This document shows, piece by piece, positions 26,276 through 34,395 of a DNA stretch of 64,000 nucleotides. Position 1 is the first letter of the stretch; each line of letters opens with the position of its first letter. Below the pieces are notes generated by a model that ran no database searches, was not told where the DNA came from, and saw nothing but the letters and a program-made list of their open reading frames with translations. Source of the DNA: Saprospirales bacterium (GTDB taxonomy: Bacteria; Bacteroidota; Bacteroidia; Chitinophagales; JADIYW01); NCBI GenBank assembly GCA_016711605.1, contig JADJSS010000017.1, positions 1-64,000 on the forward strand, written 5' to 3'. The position numbers were made by a program, and so were the translations under genes.

Positions 26276-28024
26276 TTGAAAACTACCAATGCATATCAAC
26301 ATTTCAAAATACAAACTACTTTAAAGGTTTGTATTTTGTTTTGTTTTATGTTGTTCTTTTATGTTGGCAATGCTCAACAATTGCTTTATTTTCCGAAAGT
26401 AAAAAAAGACACTACAACTAAAAAGAAAATCCAAATTGCACAGACGGATTCTCTCCTATTTCAAACGCAAGAATTAGGCAAATTCAGGAAATTAATCGGA
26501 AAAGTAATCTTAAAACATGACGACGCAACTATGTATTGCGACAGTGCAATTATTGATATTGATGCCAATTACATGACTGCATATGGTAACCAAGTACACA
26601 TAAAAAAAGGTGATAGCATTGATGTTTGGGGAAATTTCTTAGAATATTTTGGCGATCAAAAGCAAGCTCGTTTAACTGGCTTATGTAGCATGCGTGATAA
26701 AACGATGATATTAACTACGCCTGAACTCAATTACAATACAGGAACCGATATTGGTAACTACATGAGTGGTGGTCGCGTGGTGAACAAAGAAACTACAATT
26801 ACCAGCGCCATTGGTTATTATTTTCATCAACAAAGTGAAGCCGTTTTTTATGGTGATGTTGTGCTAAAATCACCAGATAGAACCATCTACGCTGATTCAC
26901 TTCGATACAATACGGAAAAAGAAATTGCTTATTTTATTTGTAAAACAAAAATTATTGACAACAAAGACAGCAGTGTTATTGAAACCGAAGATGGCTATTA
27001 CGATACGAAAAAAGAGAAAGCATATTTTGGAAAAAATGCGGTGATTCATAAAGACGATGCATATGTAAAAGCAAATTCAATTGATTATGATAACAACACA
27101 AAAATTTCCATCGCACAAGGAAATGTTGTGTTTAGTGATAGTGTTCAACGTACTACCATTTTAAGTAATTACATCTACTCTAATGAAGACAGCTCTTTTT
27201 TATTAGCTTATAAAGATCCATTAATGATATCAGTCTCCGAAGATAAAACAGACACAATGTATTTAAGTGCTGATACTTTAATGAGTTATAAAATCGCTGT
27301 TTTAGATACTGTTTATACTTACGACACCATTGTAAAAGATTCAATAATTAATATGGAATTGGTAACCGATTCTGTTAAAATTGTGAAAGCATATTACAAC
27401 ATGAAAATGATTCAAGGTGAAATGAGCGCCAATGCTGATTCCTTGTTCTATTCAGAAATTGATTCTACGTTTAAACTCTACAAAAATCCGATTCTTTGGA
27501 TGGATTCCACACAAATTACTGGTGATTCAATCTTCTTATTTACTAAAAATAATGAAATAAACAGAGTTGACGTTTACAACAATGCATTTATTGCAAATAT
27601 ACAAGACGACGAAATTTTCAATCAAATCAAAGGTAAATTTATTCAAGCTTTTATAGAAGATAAGAAAATTAATAAAGTAGAAGTTGATGGAAATGCAGAA
27701 AGTATTTATTTCATAAAAGATAAAAAAGAAAATGCATACGATGGCGCTAATAAATCGGTTTCTGGTTATATAACCGTGAGTTTTAATGATGGTGAAGTGA
27801 ATAGAATTAAGTTAACTGCTTCGCCTGAAGCTGAATTTACACCTATGAAAAAACTCAATCCAGAAACATTTAGGTTAACTGGTTTTGTTTGGAATTGGAA
27901 TAAAAAACCACTAACACTTTATGATGTCATTCGTGATAGAAGTCAGTATGATAAATATATTGCAGACCAACCTAAGAAACCTGTTATTGAAGTGAAAGAA
28001 GAAGAAAAGAAAACAGAAGAATAA
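26276..28024 (+). CDS. OstA-like (LptA-like) protein
   Basis: A 582-residue protein with a signal peptide (LKVCILFCFMLFFYVGNAQQ). Repeated OstA/LptA-type beta-jellyroll segments follow, such as DDATMYCDSAIIDIDANYMT and later DRTIYADSLRYNTEKEIAYF. LptA-type proteins form the periplasmic bridge carrying LPS to LptD. The family in Bacteroidota is longer than E. coli LptA (about 185), matching this one. The start is a TTG (CATTGAA context) with no early ATG. The tail is strongly charged (EVKEEEKKTEE). Near MCE and lptD genes, consistent with outer-membrane biogenesis. Confidence 0.88.
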   Translation: MKTTNAYQHFKIQTTLKVCILFCFMLFFYVGNAQQLLYFPKVKKDTTTKKKIQIAQTDSLLFQTQELGKFRKLIGKVILKHDDATMYCDSAIIDIDANYMTAYGNQVHIKKGDSIDVWGNFLEYFGDQKQARLTGLCSMRDKTMILTTPELNYNTGTDIGNYMSGGRVVNKETTITSAIGYYFHQQSEAVFYGDVVLKSPDRTIYADSLRYNTEKEIAYFICKTKIIDNKDSSVIETEDGYYDTKKEKAYFGKNAVIHKDDAYVKANSIDYDNNTKISIAQGNVVFSDSVQRTTILSNYIYSNEDSSFLLAYKDPLMISVSEDKTDTMYLSADTLMSYKIAVLDTVYTYDTIVKDSIINMELVTDSVKIVKAYYNMKMIQGEMSANADSLFYSEIDSTFKLYKNPILWMDSTQITGDSIFLFTKNNEINRVDVYNNAFIANIQDDEIFNQIKGKFIQAFIEDKKINKVEVDGNAESIYFIKDKKENAYDGANKSVSGYITVSFNDGEVNRIKLTASPEAEFTPMKKLNPETFRLTGFVWNWNKKPLTLYDVIRDRSQYDKYIADQPKKPVIEVKEEEKKTEE

Positions 28025-28044
28025 ATTCATCAGTCTTGTTTAAA

Positions 28045-28208
28045 ACCACTTAAGTTACTAAAGTTCCGAAGCTTCGGAACAAAGAAAATTTGAAGGTAAT
28101 TATCTACGATAGTTCCGAAACTTCGGAAGAAAACTTAAGATTTCTTCTCTTCTTAATTTTGAATTCTTCTATTACACTTTCAGTTTATTAAGTGCCTTAG
28201 TGGTTAAT
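28045..28208. repeat. Intergenic repeat with CCACTTAAG-type ends and internal TTCGGAA palindromes
   Basis: The left end is ACCACTTAAGTTACTAAAG; the right end, read on the opposite strand, is TTAACCACTAAGGCACTTAA. Inside are a perfect 18-bp palindrome (28063-28080, GTTCCGAAGCTTCGGAAC) and a near-copy TTCCGAAACTTCGGAA (28113-28128). A relative with the same end sequence is at 29966-30120. No ORF is present. Confidence 0.6.
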
Positions 28209-28223
28209 AGAATTATGGTAAAA

Positions 28224-28983
28224 TCAAACTAAAAATGGTATCACTGCTTTTCTGTTTTTTGGATAATCTGGAAAATGTTGCAAATACCATTTATGATGCG
28301 AAATAGCACGTGGCAATAAATTACAAATCGTCCAAACAGCAAAGCTCAATGCAGGCAAATGCTGCGCCATCAAAGCAAACCCAATCCATTCAATCATTTC
28401 ACCAAATAAATTCGGACAAGAAATTTTATTAAACAAAAAACCAGTTGGAAGAGTATAATCAGTTTGTCCAGGTTTGCGTAAGTTAATTAAAAAAGAATCT
28501 GAGTAATTATTGATAATCATGCCAATTAAAAAACAATATTAAACCAATCAAAAAAACTGGTGAAGAAAAATGTTGCGTAGAATAATTTGCTAAGTTTAAG
28601 AAGAAATATCCATTCAAGAATGCATTTACATAATTGAAGAAAATGGCTGAAAACACTATTGAAACAGGCATTTTCTTATCGGCTGTTTTGGTGCGTAATG
28701 GAAAAATTATTGCACGATTAAAGTAATGCAAGATCCAACAACTCATTAAAAATATAGAAACATTATTATTGTTTTCATAGTATGTTTTATAGCAGAAGAA
28801 AATCATAATTAACAAAGAAGGAATTTCCATCAAGAACCAACCTAATTTATTAGGTATAAGAAAACCCCAATTTTTATTGGTATGTCTGCCATAAGGTGCA
28901 GTAATTTTTAATTGAATTGGCAATAAAAGTAAGGCAATTAGTATCCAAATAATGGAAATTAAATTGATGTTTGATAAAGTCAT
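28224..28983 (-). CDS. Steroid 5-alpha-reductase/DUF1295-like membrane protein (frameshifted)
   Basis: Two overlapping frames (28507-28983 and 28224-28520) join by one base in a T-run near 28525, giving about 253 residues with about six membrane helices. The C-terminal part (FNKISCPNLFGEMIEWIGFA, then HKWYLQHFPDYPKNRKAVIP) is the 3-oxo-5-alpha-steroid 4-dehydrogenase C-terminal domain with its NADPH-binding pattern. Bacterial relatives act on unknown steroid- or lipid-like substrates. The start MTLSNINLISIIWIL is plausible. It stands alone between repeat-rich spacers. The frameshift is probably a sequencing error. Confidence 0.82.
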
Positions 28984-29051
28984 GTTGTAAAATACAGCTA
29001 AATAGAATACTGCATTTCATTACAAATGGTGATTTTTAAAAGGTAATTTTT

Positions 29052-29168
29052 TAACGCAAAAAATGCTAAGTTTTTACGCTAAGTTCGATATGTTTTTAAA
29101 AGATAAAAATAAGGCACAAAGTCTTTTAATCTTTGCGAAAAAACTTAAAAAATCTTTGCGTTTATATT
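29052..29168. repeat. AACGCAAA-type intergenic repeat region
   Basis: The spacer upstream of the steroid reductase-like gene and beyond the 3' end of the DUF481 gene contains several related words in both orientations: TTAACGCAAAAAATGCTAAG at the left, TTACGCTAAG internally, and CTTTGCGAAAA plus CTTTGCGTTTAT at the right. The ends are short inverted copies (AACGCAAA / TTTGCGTT). An ORF runs through part of it but has no coding character. Confidence 0.5.
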
Positions 29169-29173
29169 TTTCA

Positions 29174-29929
29174 TTAAAAATCAACTTTCAATGTATTACT
29201 TTGCAAATAAGTGAGGTTGGTAACTGCGCCAATTGGTGGTCTGCTATCGTAATTCATTCTGAAATTAATGGCAAACGTAACGTTCTTATGAAATCTAATA
29301 TTCATAGAATTATCAGTAGAGATTCTGAAATCTTTTATTTGCGTAACATTTGGCTGATAATACGTTGTACTTATAAATTCAAGTTGCTTAAACGGACGCA
29401 AACTAAAACTTAAGTAACCACTAAATCGAACCTGATCTAATTTTTCTGTTTTTTTTATATTCACTTCATGCTCGTACATGTAAAGCGCACCAATGTAAGT
29501 TTTAAATTTTTCTTTTTGAACCAACTTAAATCGTGGTCCAGTTCCAATTAAAAAACGCAACCTTAAACCATTGGCTTTGTTGAATTGCACTTGCGTAAAT
29601 GCTTCCCAACGTACCCAGTTTTTTTTCAATTTATAATTATATCGGAAATGCAAGAAGCCAGCATTTACTAGATCTTCGGCTTTAGTTTTTAATAAATCAG
29701 CACTGCCTAATAATAGATATAAATGCTTTTTTGATTTGTATTGAATGTGCGCTGAAGTAGAAAATACGAAATAGGTTTTAGTTTGTTTTCCAATGGCTAA
29801 ACCAACATCTAAGTTGCCTTTCCAACCAGTGGTATCGGTTTGATAGCGTTCTCTTTCTATGTTTACTATTTGTGAGAATGCAGTAAGTAAAATGAAGTTA
29901 AATACAATAAGTGGAATGAGTTTTTTCAT
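29174..29929 (-). CDS. DUF481-like outer-membrane barrel protein
   Basis: A 251-residue protein with a signal peptide (LIPLIVFNFILLTAFSQ). Many amphipathic strands follow: WKGNLDVGLAIGKQTKTYFV, NAGFLHFRYNYKLKKNWVRW and a final aromatic-ended strand LKVDF. The pattern resembles DUF481 (YdiY-like) salt-induced outer-membrane proteins in Bacteroidota, with lengths near 250. Function is unknown. It is monocistronic, flanked by repeat elements on both sides. Confidence 0.75.
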   Translation of the reverse strand: MKKLIPLIVFNFILLTAFSQIVNIERERYQTDTTGWKGNLDVGLAIGKQTKTYFVFSTSAHIQYKSKKHLYLLLGSADLLKTKAEDLVNAGFLHFRYNYKLKKNWVRWEAFTQVQFNKANGLRLRFLIGTGPRFKLVQKEKFKTYIGALYMYEHEVNIKKTEKLDQVRFSGYLSFSLRPFKQLEFISTTYYQPNVTQIKDFRISTDNSMNIRFHKNVTFAINFRMNYDSRPPIGAVTNLTYLQSNTLKVDF

Positions 29930-29965
29930 TCGTTATGGTTTGAAAAAACAAGATACATTTTTTTA

Positions 29966-30120
29966 ACCACTTAAGAAACATAAGATTTAAAATTCTATTA
30001 TCTGATGAAATCAAAAGATAATAATAGTAAAAAACGAAGAAAACTTAGCTTTCTTTTAATTCTGATTTTGTTTTTATCAGTTTTAAACATTGCTACAGTT
30101 CCTTAAGTTTCTTAAGTGGT
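29966..30120. mobile_element. 155-bp MITE-like element with 19-bp terminal inverted repeats
   Basis: The left end (29966-29984) is ACCACTTAAGAAACATAAG; the right end (30102-30120) is CTTAAGTTTCTTAAGTGGT, its inverted copy with one mismatch. The 117-bp interior is AT-rich and non-coding. A relative with the same end motif occupies 28045-28208. No transposase is visible. Confidence 0.6.
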
Positions 30121-30129
30121 AAAATTTTA

Positions 30130-31024
30130 TTAAATAGAAAGTTTCTCAGGATAAATACCTTCTTTTATTTTATTTCTGAGTGATGCAATCACCAAGTCTT
30201 TTTCTTCTGAATAGGTAACTCCACACCAGTCTTTTCCATCTGGTAATAATTGTACTTTTATTTTTCCTTCGTTCATCATTTTAGACACCACAGTAGGAAT
30301 TAAAAACTCAGCTTTTGGTTCATTTTTATTGGCTTCATAAAAAGCTTGCCATTGGCTTTCCAGCTCATCAAACAAGAAGCAAGTGAAACCCCAAAAATTC
30401 ATCGAAGCAAAACTATTGAAAGGTATTTGTGTGTAAGATTTATCATCGTTTTCATTGCGTAAAACGTTGTCAAAGAAATCAATTTTTGTCAACTCTGTAA
30501 TGGATTCCAGTTCGTTATTTTCATTGAGTTTACAAACACCACGCGAAACTGTTCCAATATCTGATAAGGTATTTTCTAAAGGATAACCAACTAATGAAAA
30601 TTTGTTTTCGTTGTTGTCTAATTTAGATAAAAAATTGTGCATAGAAATGTATGCTTCTTTGCCATAAAAATCATCTGCATTGATACATACAAACGGATTT
30701 TTCACCAATTCTTTAGTTGCTAAAATTGCCTGACCTGTGCCCCAAGGTTTGGTGCGTTCCGGATTGGCATTTGCTGGTGGTTGTTGTATTGCATATTGCA
30801 CTTTTACTTTTCCTTGCCAAATTTCCTGCATGTGCGCATCCATCAAATCTACTAAATCTTTTCTGGTGATAATGACTACATCAGAAAAGCCAGCCGTGAT
30901 GGCATCGTAAATGGCATAATCCATTAACCACTCACCACTTGGACCAAATGCTATCTGCTTGTTTCACACCACCATATCTGCTGCCAATTCCAGCAGCCAT
31001 AATTACTAAAGTTGTATTACTCAT
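30130..31024 (-). CDS. NDP-sugar nucleotidyltransferase-like protein (frameshifted near the 5' end)
   Basis: The main frame (30130-30924) starts inside the protein. A second frame from the ATG at 31024 supplies the missing N-terminus, MSNTTLVIMAAGIGSRYGGV, with the nucleotidyltransferase signature AAGxGxRxGGxKQ, then DSIGPSGEWLMDYAIYDA after removal of one T near 30947. FVCINADDFYG carries the metal-binding Asp. The product of about 297 residues resembles sugar-1-phosphate nucleotidylyltransferases; the sugar is not determined. A TATCTTTG promoter box ends 4 bp before the ATG. Confidence 0.85.
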
Positions 31025-31028
31025 GCTG

Positions 31029-31036
31029 CAAAGATA
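31029..31036 (-). promoter_or_regulatory. Predicted -7 promoter box of the nucleotidyltransferase gene
   Basis: On the minus strand the sequence reads TATCTTTG-CAGC-ATG. It matches TANNTTTG exactly and ends 4 bp before the start codon, which would give a leaderless or nearly leaderless mRNA. Confidence 0.55.
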
Positions 31037-31157
31037 AATTTTTATCGCTGATTGTCAATATTTAGCGATAATTTTTATGATGGAATGATGATTTATTTGA
31101 TTAGATGATTGGATGATTATTCTGTGAAAATCTGTGAAATCTGTGAGCACAAAAATG

Positions 31158-32150
31158 TTATACTTCTTCTGCTTTATGTTTTTGGTTAGATGAAATATTT
31201 TCGACGTTCCATTCAATCTTTTTCACAAAGTCATATTTTCTGACTGCGCAATCTGTTTTGGTACATACTTTACACGAAAAATCTAAACAACCATCGGTAT
31301 GCACAAATAATTCTACACTATCGCCAAAATTTTCTCTTACAAAATCTTCTAATGCTTTTACTTCATCATGACCTTGATGAATATTAAAATACCAAGGAAT
31401 AGTGATATGGCAATCTAAATGTATAACGCTTCCATATTTTATGATACGCAAATTGTGTAAATCAATCCAATTGGCTCTTCTTTTTTCGTTTAATACTTTA
31501 ATCACTTTTTCTAGCAATTCATTATCGGCTTCGTCCATAATTCCAGCAATAGAACTGCGTAATATTTTGTAACCAGCAATCATTATAATAAAGGCAAACA
31601 CCAAAGCCACTGCACTATCTATCCATGAAAAACCTAAAAAATATAACAACACCAAACCCACCAAAACGCCAATAGTTGCATAGGTATCCGATTGCATATG
31701 TTTGCCTGCTGCAATAAGTGGTAAAGAGTTGTTTTGTGTGCCTCGTTTTACAGAATAAAAGCCAACGATATAATTGATAATAGCAGTTAGCAACACTAAC
31801 AGAATTCCATAATCCAGTTTTTCGATGGTGTGCGGATGTTTTAGATTTATGATGGCTTCATACACAATTATAAATGCAGAAACTATCATCAATGTACCTT
31901 CTACGGCTGCCGAAATAAACTCAACGCGACCGTGTCCGTATGGATGGTCTTCGTCGCGTGGTTTGGATGAAAGGTATAAGCTATACAAACCAACGAAACC
32001 TGCAATAACATTAATAGTGTATTCCAGCGCATCGGTTAAAATAGCTACGGAATTGGTTAAATACCACGCAACAATTTTTATGATAAACAACACCACAATA
32101 ACTGCAGTGAGTTTTTTTTGAATAGAAAAATTTTTTTCGGCTATAGACAT
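31158..32150 (-). CDS. Cation diffusion facilitator (CDF) family metal transporter
   Basis: A 330-residue protein with about five to six membrane helices. HPYGHGRVEFISAAVEG is the diagnostic loop after helix II, and AGKHMQSDTYATIGVLVG contains the HxxxD metal-site pair of helix V. A cytoplasmic domain (about residues 205-290) follows. After the family core the C-terminus has a cysteine-rich tail, CLDFSCKVCTKTDCAVRK, that could bind metal. CDF proteins export Zn, Fe, Mn, Co or Cd; the specificity is not evident here. Confidence 0.92.
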   Translation of the reverse strand: MSIAEKNFSIQKKLTAVIVVLFIIKIVAWYLTNSVAILTDALEYTINVIAGFVGLYSLYLSSKPRDEDHPYGHGRVEFISAAVEGTLMIVSAFIIVYEAIINLKHPHTIEKLDYGILLVLLTAIINYIVGFYSVKRGTQNNSLPLIAAGKHMQSDTYATIGVLVGLVLLYFLGFSWIDSAVALVFAFIIMIAGYKILRSSIAGIMDEADNELLEKVIKVLNEKRRANWIDLHNLRIIKYGSVIHLDCHITIPWYFNIHQGHDEVKALEDFVRENFGDSVELFVHTDGCLDFSCKVCTKTDCAVRKYDFVKKIEWNVENISSNQKHKAEEV

Positions 32151-32487
32151 ACTGTTGCAGATTCTGTTTCAAAAATAAGCATTGGTTTTGGATTGTATGT
32201 TATTTATTTAAAGTAAAAATGGAGAAATAACGAGTTTAATTTATTTTTTGAGAACCACTTGTTTTATATTGTAAAATTAAGTTACACTTTATTCATAACA
32301 CTTCCATTTTGTAAAGTAAAATCATATAGTGAAGAAATTCAAAGTCAATAAGCCATTATTTAAATATTTGCTTATTAAATCGTATTTTATATAAATCATA
32401 AATTACAAGAATTACAAGAATTTTTTGTTTATTTTTGTTAAGTCAACAAGATGAAGACGTTATTTTTTTAATACTTAAATTATTTTT
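32151..32487. other. Intergenic spacer with no recognised gene
   Basis: A 337-bp AT-rich spacer between the divergent CDF and HNH genes. I see no coding frame. TATTTTTG near 32427-32434 fits the TANNTTTG pattern and could be the HNH gene promoter. The words ACAAGAATTACAAGAATTTT form a short tandem near 32405. Confidence 0.4.
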
Positions 32488-33276
32488 ATGAATACTAAAA
32501 TATCTTATTTAGAAGAAAAATGGAAAACTATAGAATTAGATGTAGAAACAAAAAACGATAATATAATCCAAATTTCAAATTTTGGAAGAGTTCGCACATT
32601 TAATAAAATTTCCGCTGGAAAAATACTGAATGGATCTTTACAAGAAGGATTTAAGATTATTAGATTAAAATTAATACAAAACAAAGACCCAGAAGTTAAT
32701 AAAGCATTAGATACTAAAAGAAAAAGAATTGAAAAACTAATCGCACAAAATAGTACACTAAAAAAAGAGTTAGCAACGTTTACCAAAAGAAACCCAAATT
32801 ATAAAACAATTAAAACTCAGATTGAAGTTAATGTAGAAAAAATAACAAAACTACGATTAGAATACAGACTAATTTTTGATGAAGAACAAAAAAGATGTAC
32901 TGTATATAAACACTTTTTAACGCACCGTATGGTTGCCAAATATTTTTGTAAAAAAGCATCGAAAAAACAGGATTTTGTTATTCATATAGATCATGATAAA
33001 TTAAATAATCACTTCACTAACTTGAGATGGGCCACTATGGAAGAAGTTGGTTTACATTGGATAACGAATCCAAATGTTATTGCTGCAAAAGAAAGAAGGA
33101 AATTAGATAAAACCGGCAAGTACAGCAAATTAAATCATAGTAATGTAGTTGCAATAAAAAAATTATTAGCAAAAGGAAAAACATTAAAAGAAATTGCTAC
33201 GAAATATGGTGTATCAGATATGCAAATTTATAGAATTAAAACTGGTGAAAACTGGAGCCACATCACTATTGATTAA
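32488..33276 (+). CDS. NUMOD4/HNH homing-type endonuclease with C-terminal helix-turn-helix
   Basis: A 262-residue protein. WKTIELDVETKNDNIIQISN with FGRVRT is a NUMOD4-type motif. A Lys/Glu-rich coiled-coil stretch lies at about residues 70-130. The HNH domain is HRMVAKYFCKK, then VIHIDHDKLNNHFTNLRWAT. The end (SNVVAIKKLLAKGKTLKEIA, then YGVSDMQIYRI) is a resolvase-like helix-turn-helix. This layout is typical of free-standing phage or intron homing endonucleases. Its flanks carry a 247-bp inverted-repeat element; no phage gene is adjacent. Confidence 0.85.
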   Translation: MNTKISYLEEKWKTIELDVETKNDNIIQISNFGRVRTFNKISAGKILNGSLQEGFKIIRLKLIQNKDPEVNKALDTKRKRIEKLIAQNSTLKKELATFTKRNPNYKTIKTQIEVNVEKITKLRLEYRLIFDEEQKRCTVYKHFLTHRMVAKYFCKKASKKQDFVIHIDHDKLNNHFTNLRWATMEEVGLHWITNPNVIAAKERRKLDKTGKYSKLNHSNVVAIKKLLAKGKTLKEIATKYGVSDMQIYRIKTGENWSHITID

Positions 33277-33405
33277 TAAAATTAAATAAACATTATACTT
33301 ATTTATATTTATTTAAAACAACACATACACTTGCTTTTTTTTGCTTCATAAAATTTAGAACTAATTCTAATGAAGTAAACAACCTCAACAATTGAAATAA
33401 AAGGC

Positions 33406-33652
33406 AATGTTGTAGAATAATGTTGTTAAAATACCAAAGTTGTCCTGTAAGGACAATCTGTAAATAGCAACAACCATCAAACAAACAAAAGCTCTGTAGG
33501 AGCGACCTAATTTGGTTAACAGAGCGCTCCTATGGAGCTACTCTTTACGCGCAATCTTATCTATAAACAGCTTATTCCTACGGAATATATGCTTTGCCGT
33601 TTTTGGATAAAATACTCAACCACAAGTTCAAACAACATTATCCTACAACATT
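33406..33652. mobile_element. 247-bp element with 22-bp terminal inverted repeats and internal hairpins
   Basis: The ends at 33406-33427 and 33631-33652 are inverted copies matching at 21 of 22 bases (AATGTTGTAGAATAATGTTG at the left). The interior holds several short palindromes of shared form: TTGTCCTGTAAGGACAA, CTGTAGGAGCG, CGCTCCTATGGAGC and ATTCCTACGGAAT. It has no ORF. It lies in a 519-bp spacer between the HNH gene and rplY. Confidence 0.75.
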
Positions 33653-33740
33653 ACCAAATAAAACAAATACAAATAATAAAGACCAGCTAACTTCATATCT
33701 TAACTATTTTTTGTAACTATAAAACTAGTTTTCATATAAT

Positions 33741-33776
33741 AAAAACAGGAAGTGTAATTACACTTCCTGTTTTTTA
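33741..33776. terminator. Bidirectional terminator after rplY
   Basis: A near-perfect palindrome AAAACAGGAAGTGTAA / TTACACTTCCTGTTTT bordered by A- and T-runs. It lies 20 bp past the rplY stop and ends transcription from the minus strand; the plus-strand T-run would also end any transcript from the HNH side. Confidence 0.9.
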
Positions 33777-33795
33777 TTTGTATCTAAGAAAAATA

Positions 33796-34395
33796 TTATT
33801 TTTTCTTCGCAGAAGCTTCTGCTTTTGCAGCATCTGTTGCAGCAGATTTCAATGCTCTTGTTATCTCTACAGATACCAATGGAATTGACATAGAGTTTAA
33901 GATTTCAAAGTTTGGTTCTTTGATGTCTCTTACTTTGAACGACTGACCCAATTTCAAAGGCGTGATATCTACTTCTATCACATCTTTTAAATGCTCAGGT
34001 AAAGTTTTCACTTTTACTTTACGAACTTTCACTAATAATTTACCACCTTCTTTAACACCTGGTGAAGAACCAACCACTTTAATTGGAATTTCAACGATCA
34101 CTTTAACGCCTGGTGTTAATTTGTGAAAATCTATGTGTAAGATTTGTTCTGTTAAAGGATGTGCTTGTACATCTTTTAATAATGCTTCGTGTGTGGTGCC
34201 GTCAATGTTTAAGATGGCTTTGAAGAATTTAGGTGTGTACAGGATTCCTCTCAAATCTGATAGAGTTGAAGTGAAGTGCACCACCTCGTTTCCCGCATAC
34301 ATAACGCATGGAATGTTGCCAGCAACTCTGTCTGCTTTTGTGGCTACTTTACCTACGCCTTGTCTTGCTTTTCCGCTAATGGTAATTGTTTGCAT
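33796..34395 (-). CDS. rplY: 50S ribosomal protein L25/general stress protein Ctc
   Basis: A 199-residue two-domain L25 (Ctc type). The 5S rRNA-binding N-terminal domain (ARQGVGKVATKADRVAGNIP) is followed by the TL5-type C-terminal domain (VIVEIPIKVVGSSPGVKEGG) and a Lys/Ala tail. It binds 5S rRNA in the large subunit. It lies immediately downstream of prs, an arrangement common in bacteria. A strong terminator follows. Confidence 0.96.
   Translation of the reverse strand: MQTITISGKARQGVGKVATKADRVAGNIPCVMYAGNEVVHFTSTLSDLRGILYTPKFFKAILNIDGTTHEALLKDVQAHPLTEQILHIDFHKLTPGVKVIVEIPIKVVGSSPGVKEGGKLLVKVRKVKVKTLPEHLKDVIEVDITPLKLGQSFKVRDIKEPNFEILNSMSIPLVSVEITRALKSAATDAAKAEASAKKK

Noticed and set aside
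29063..29413. Plus-strand ORF across the DUF481 3' end and adjacent repeat
   Set aside because: It overlaps the DUF481 gene on the other strand and starts inside an AACGCAAA repeat; its translation has no coding character.
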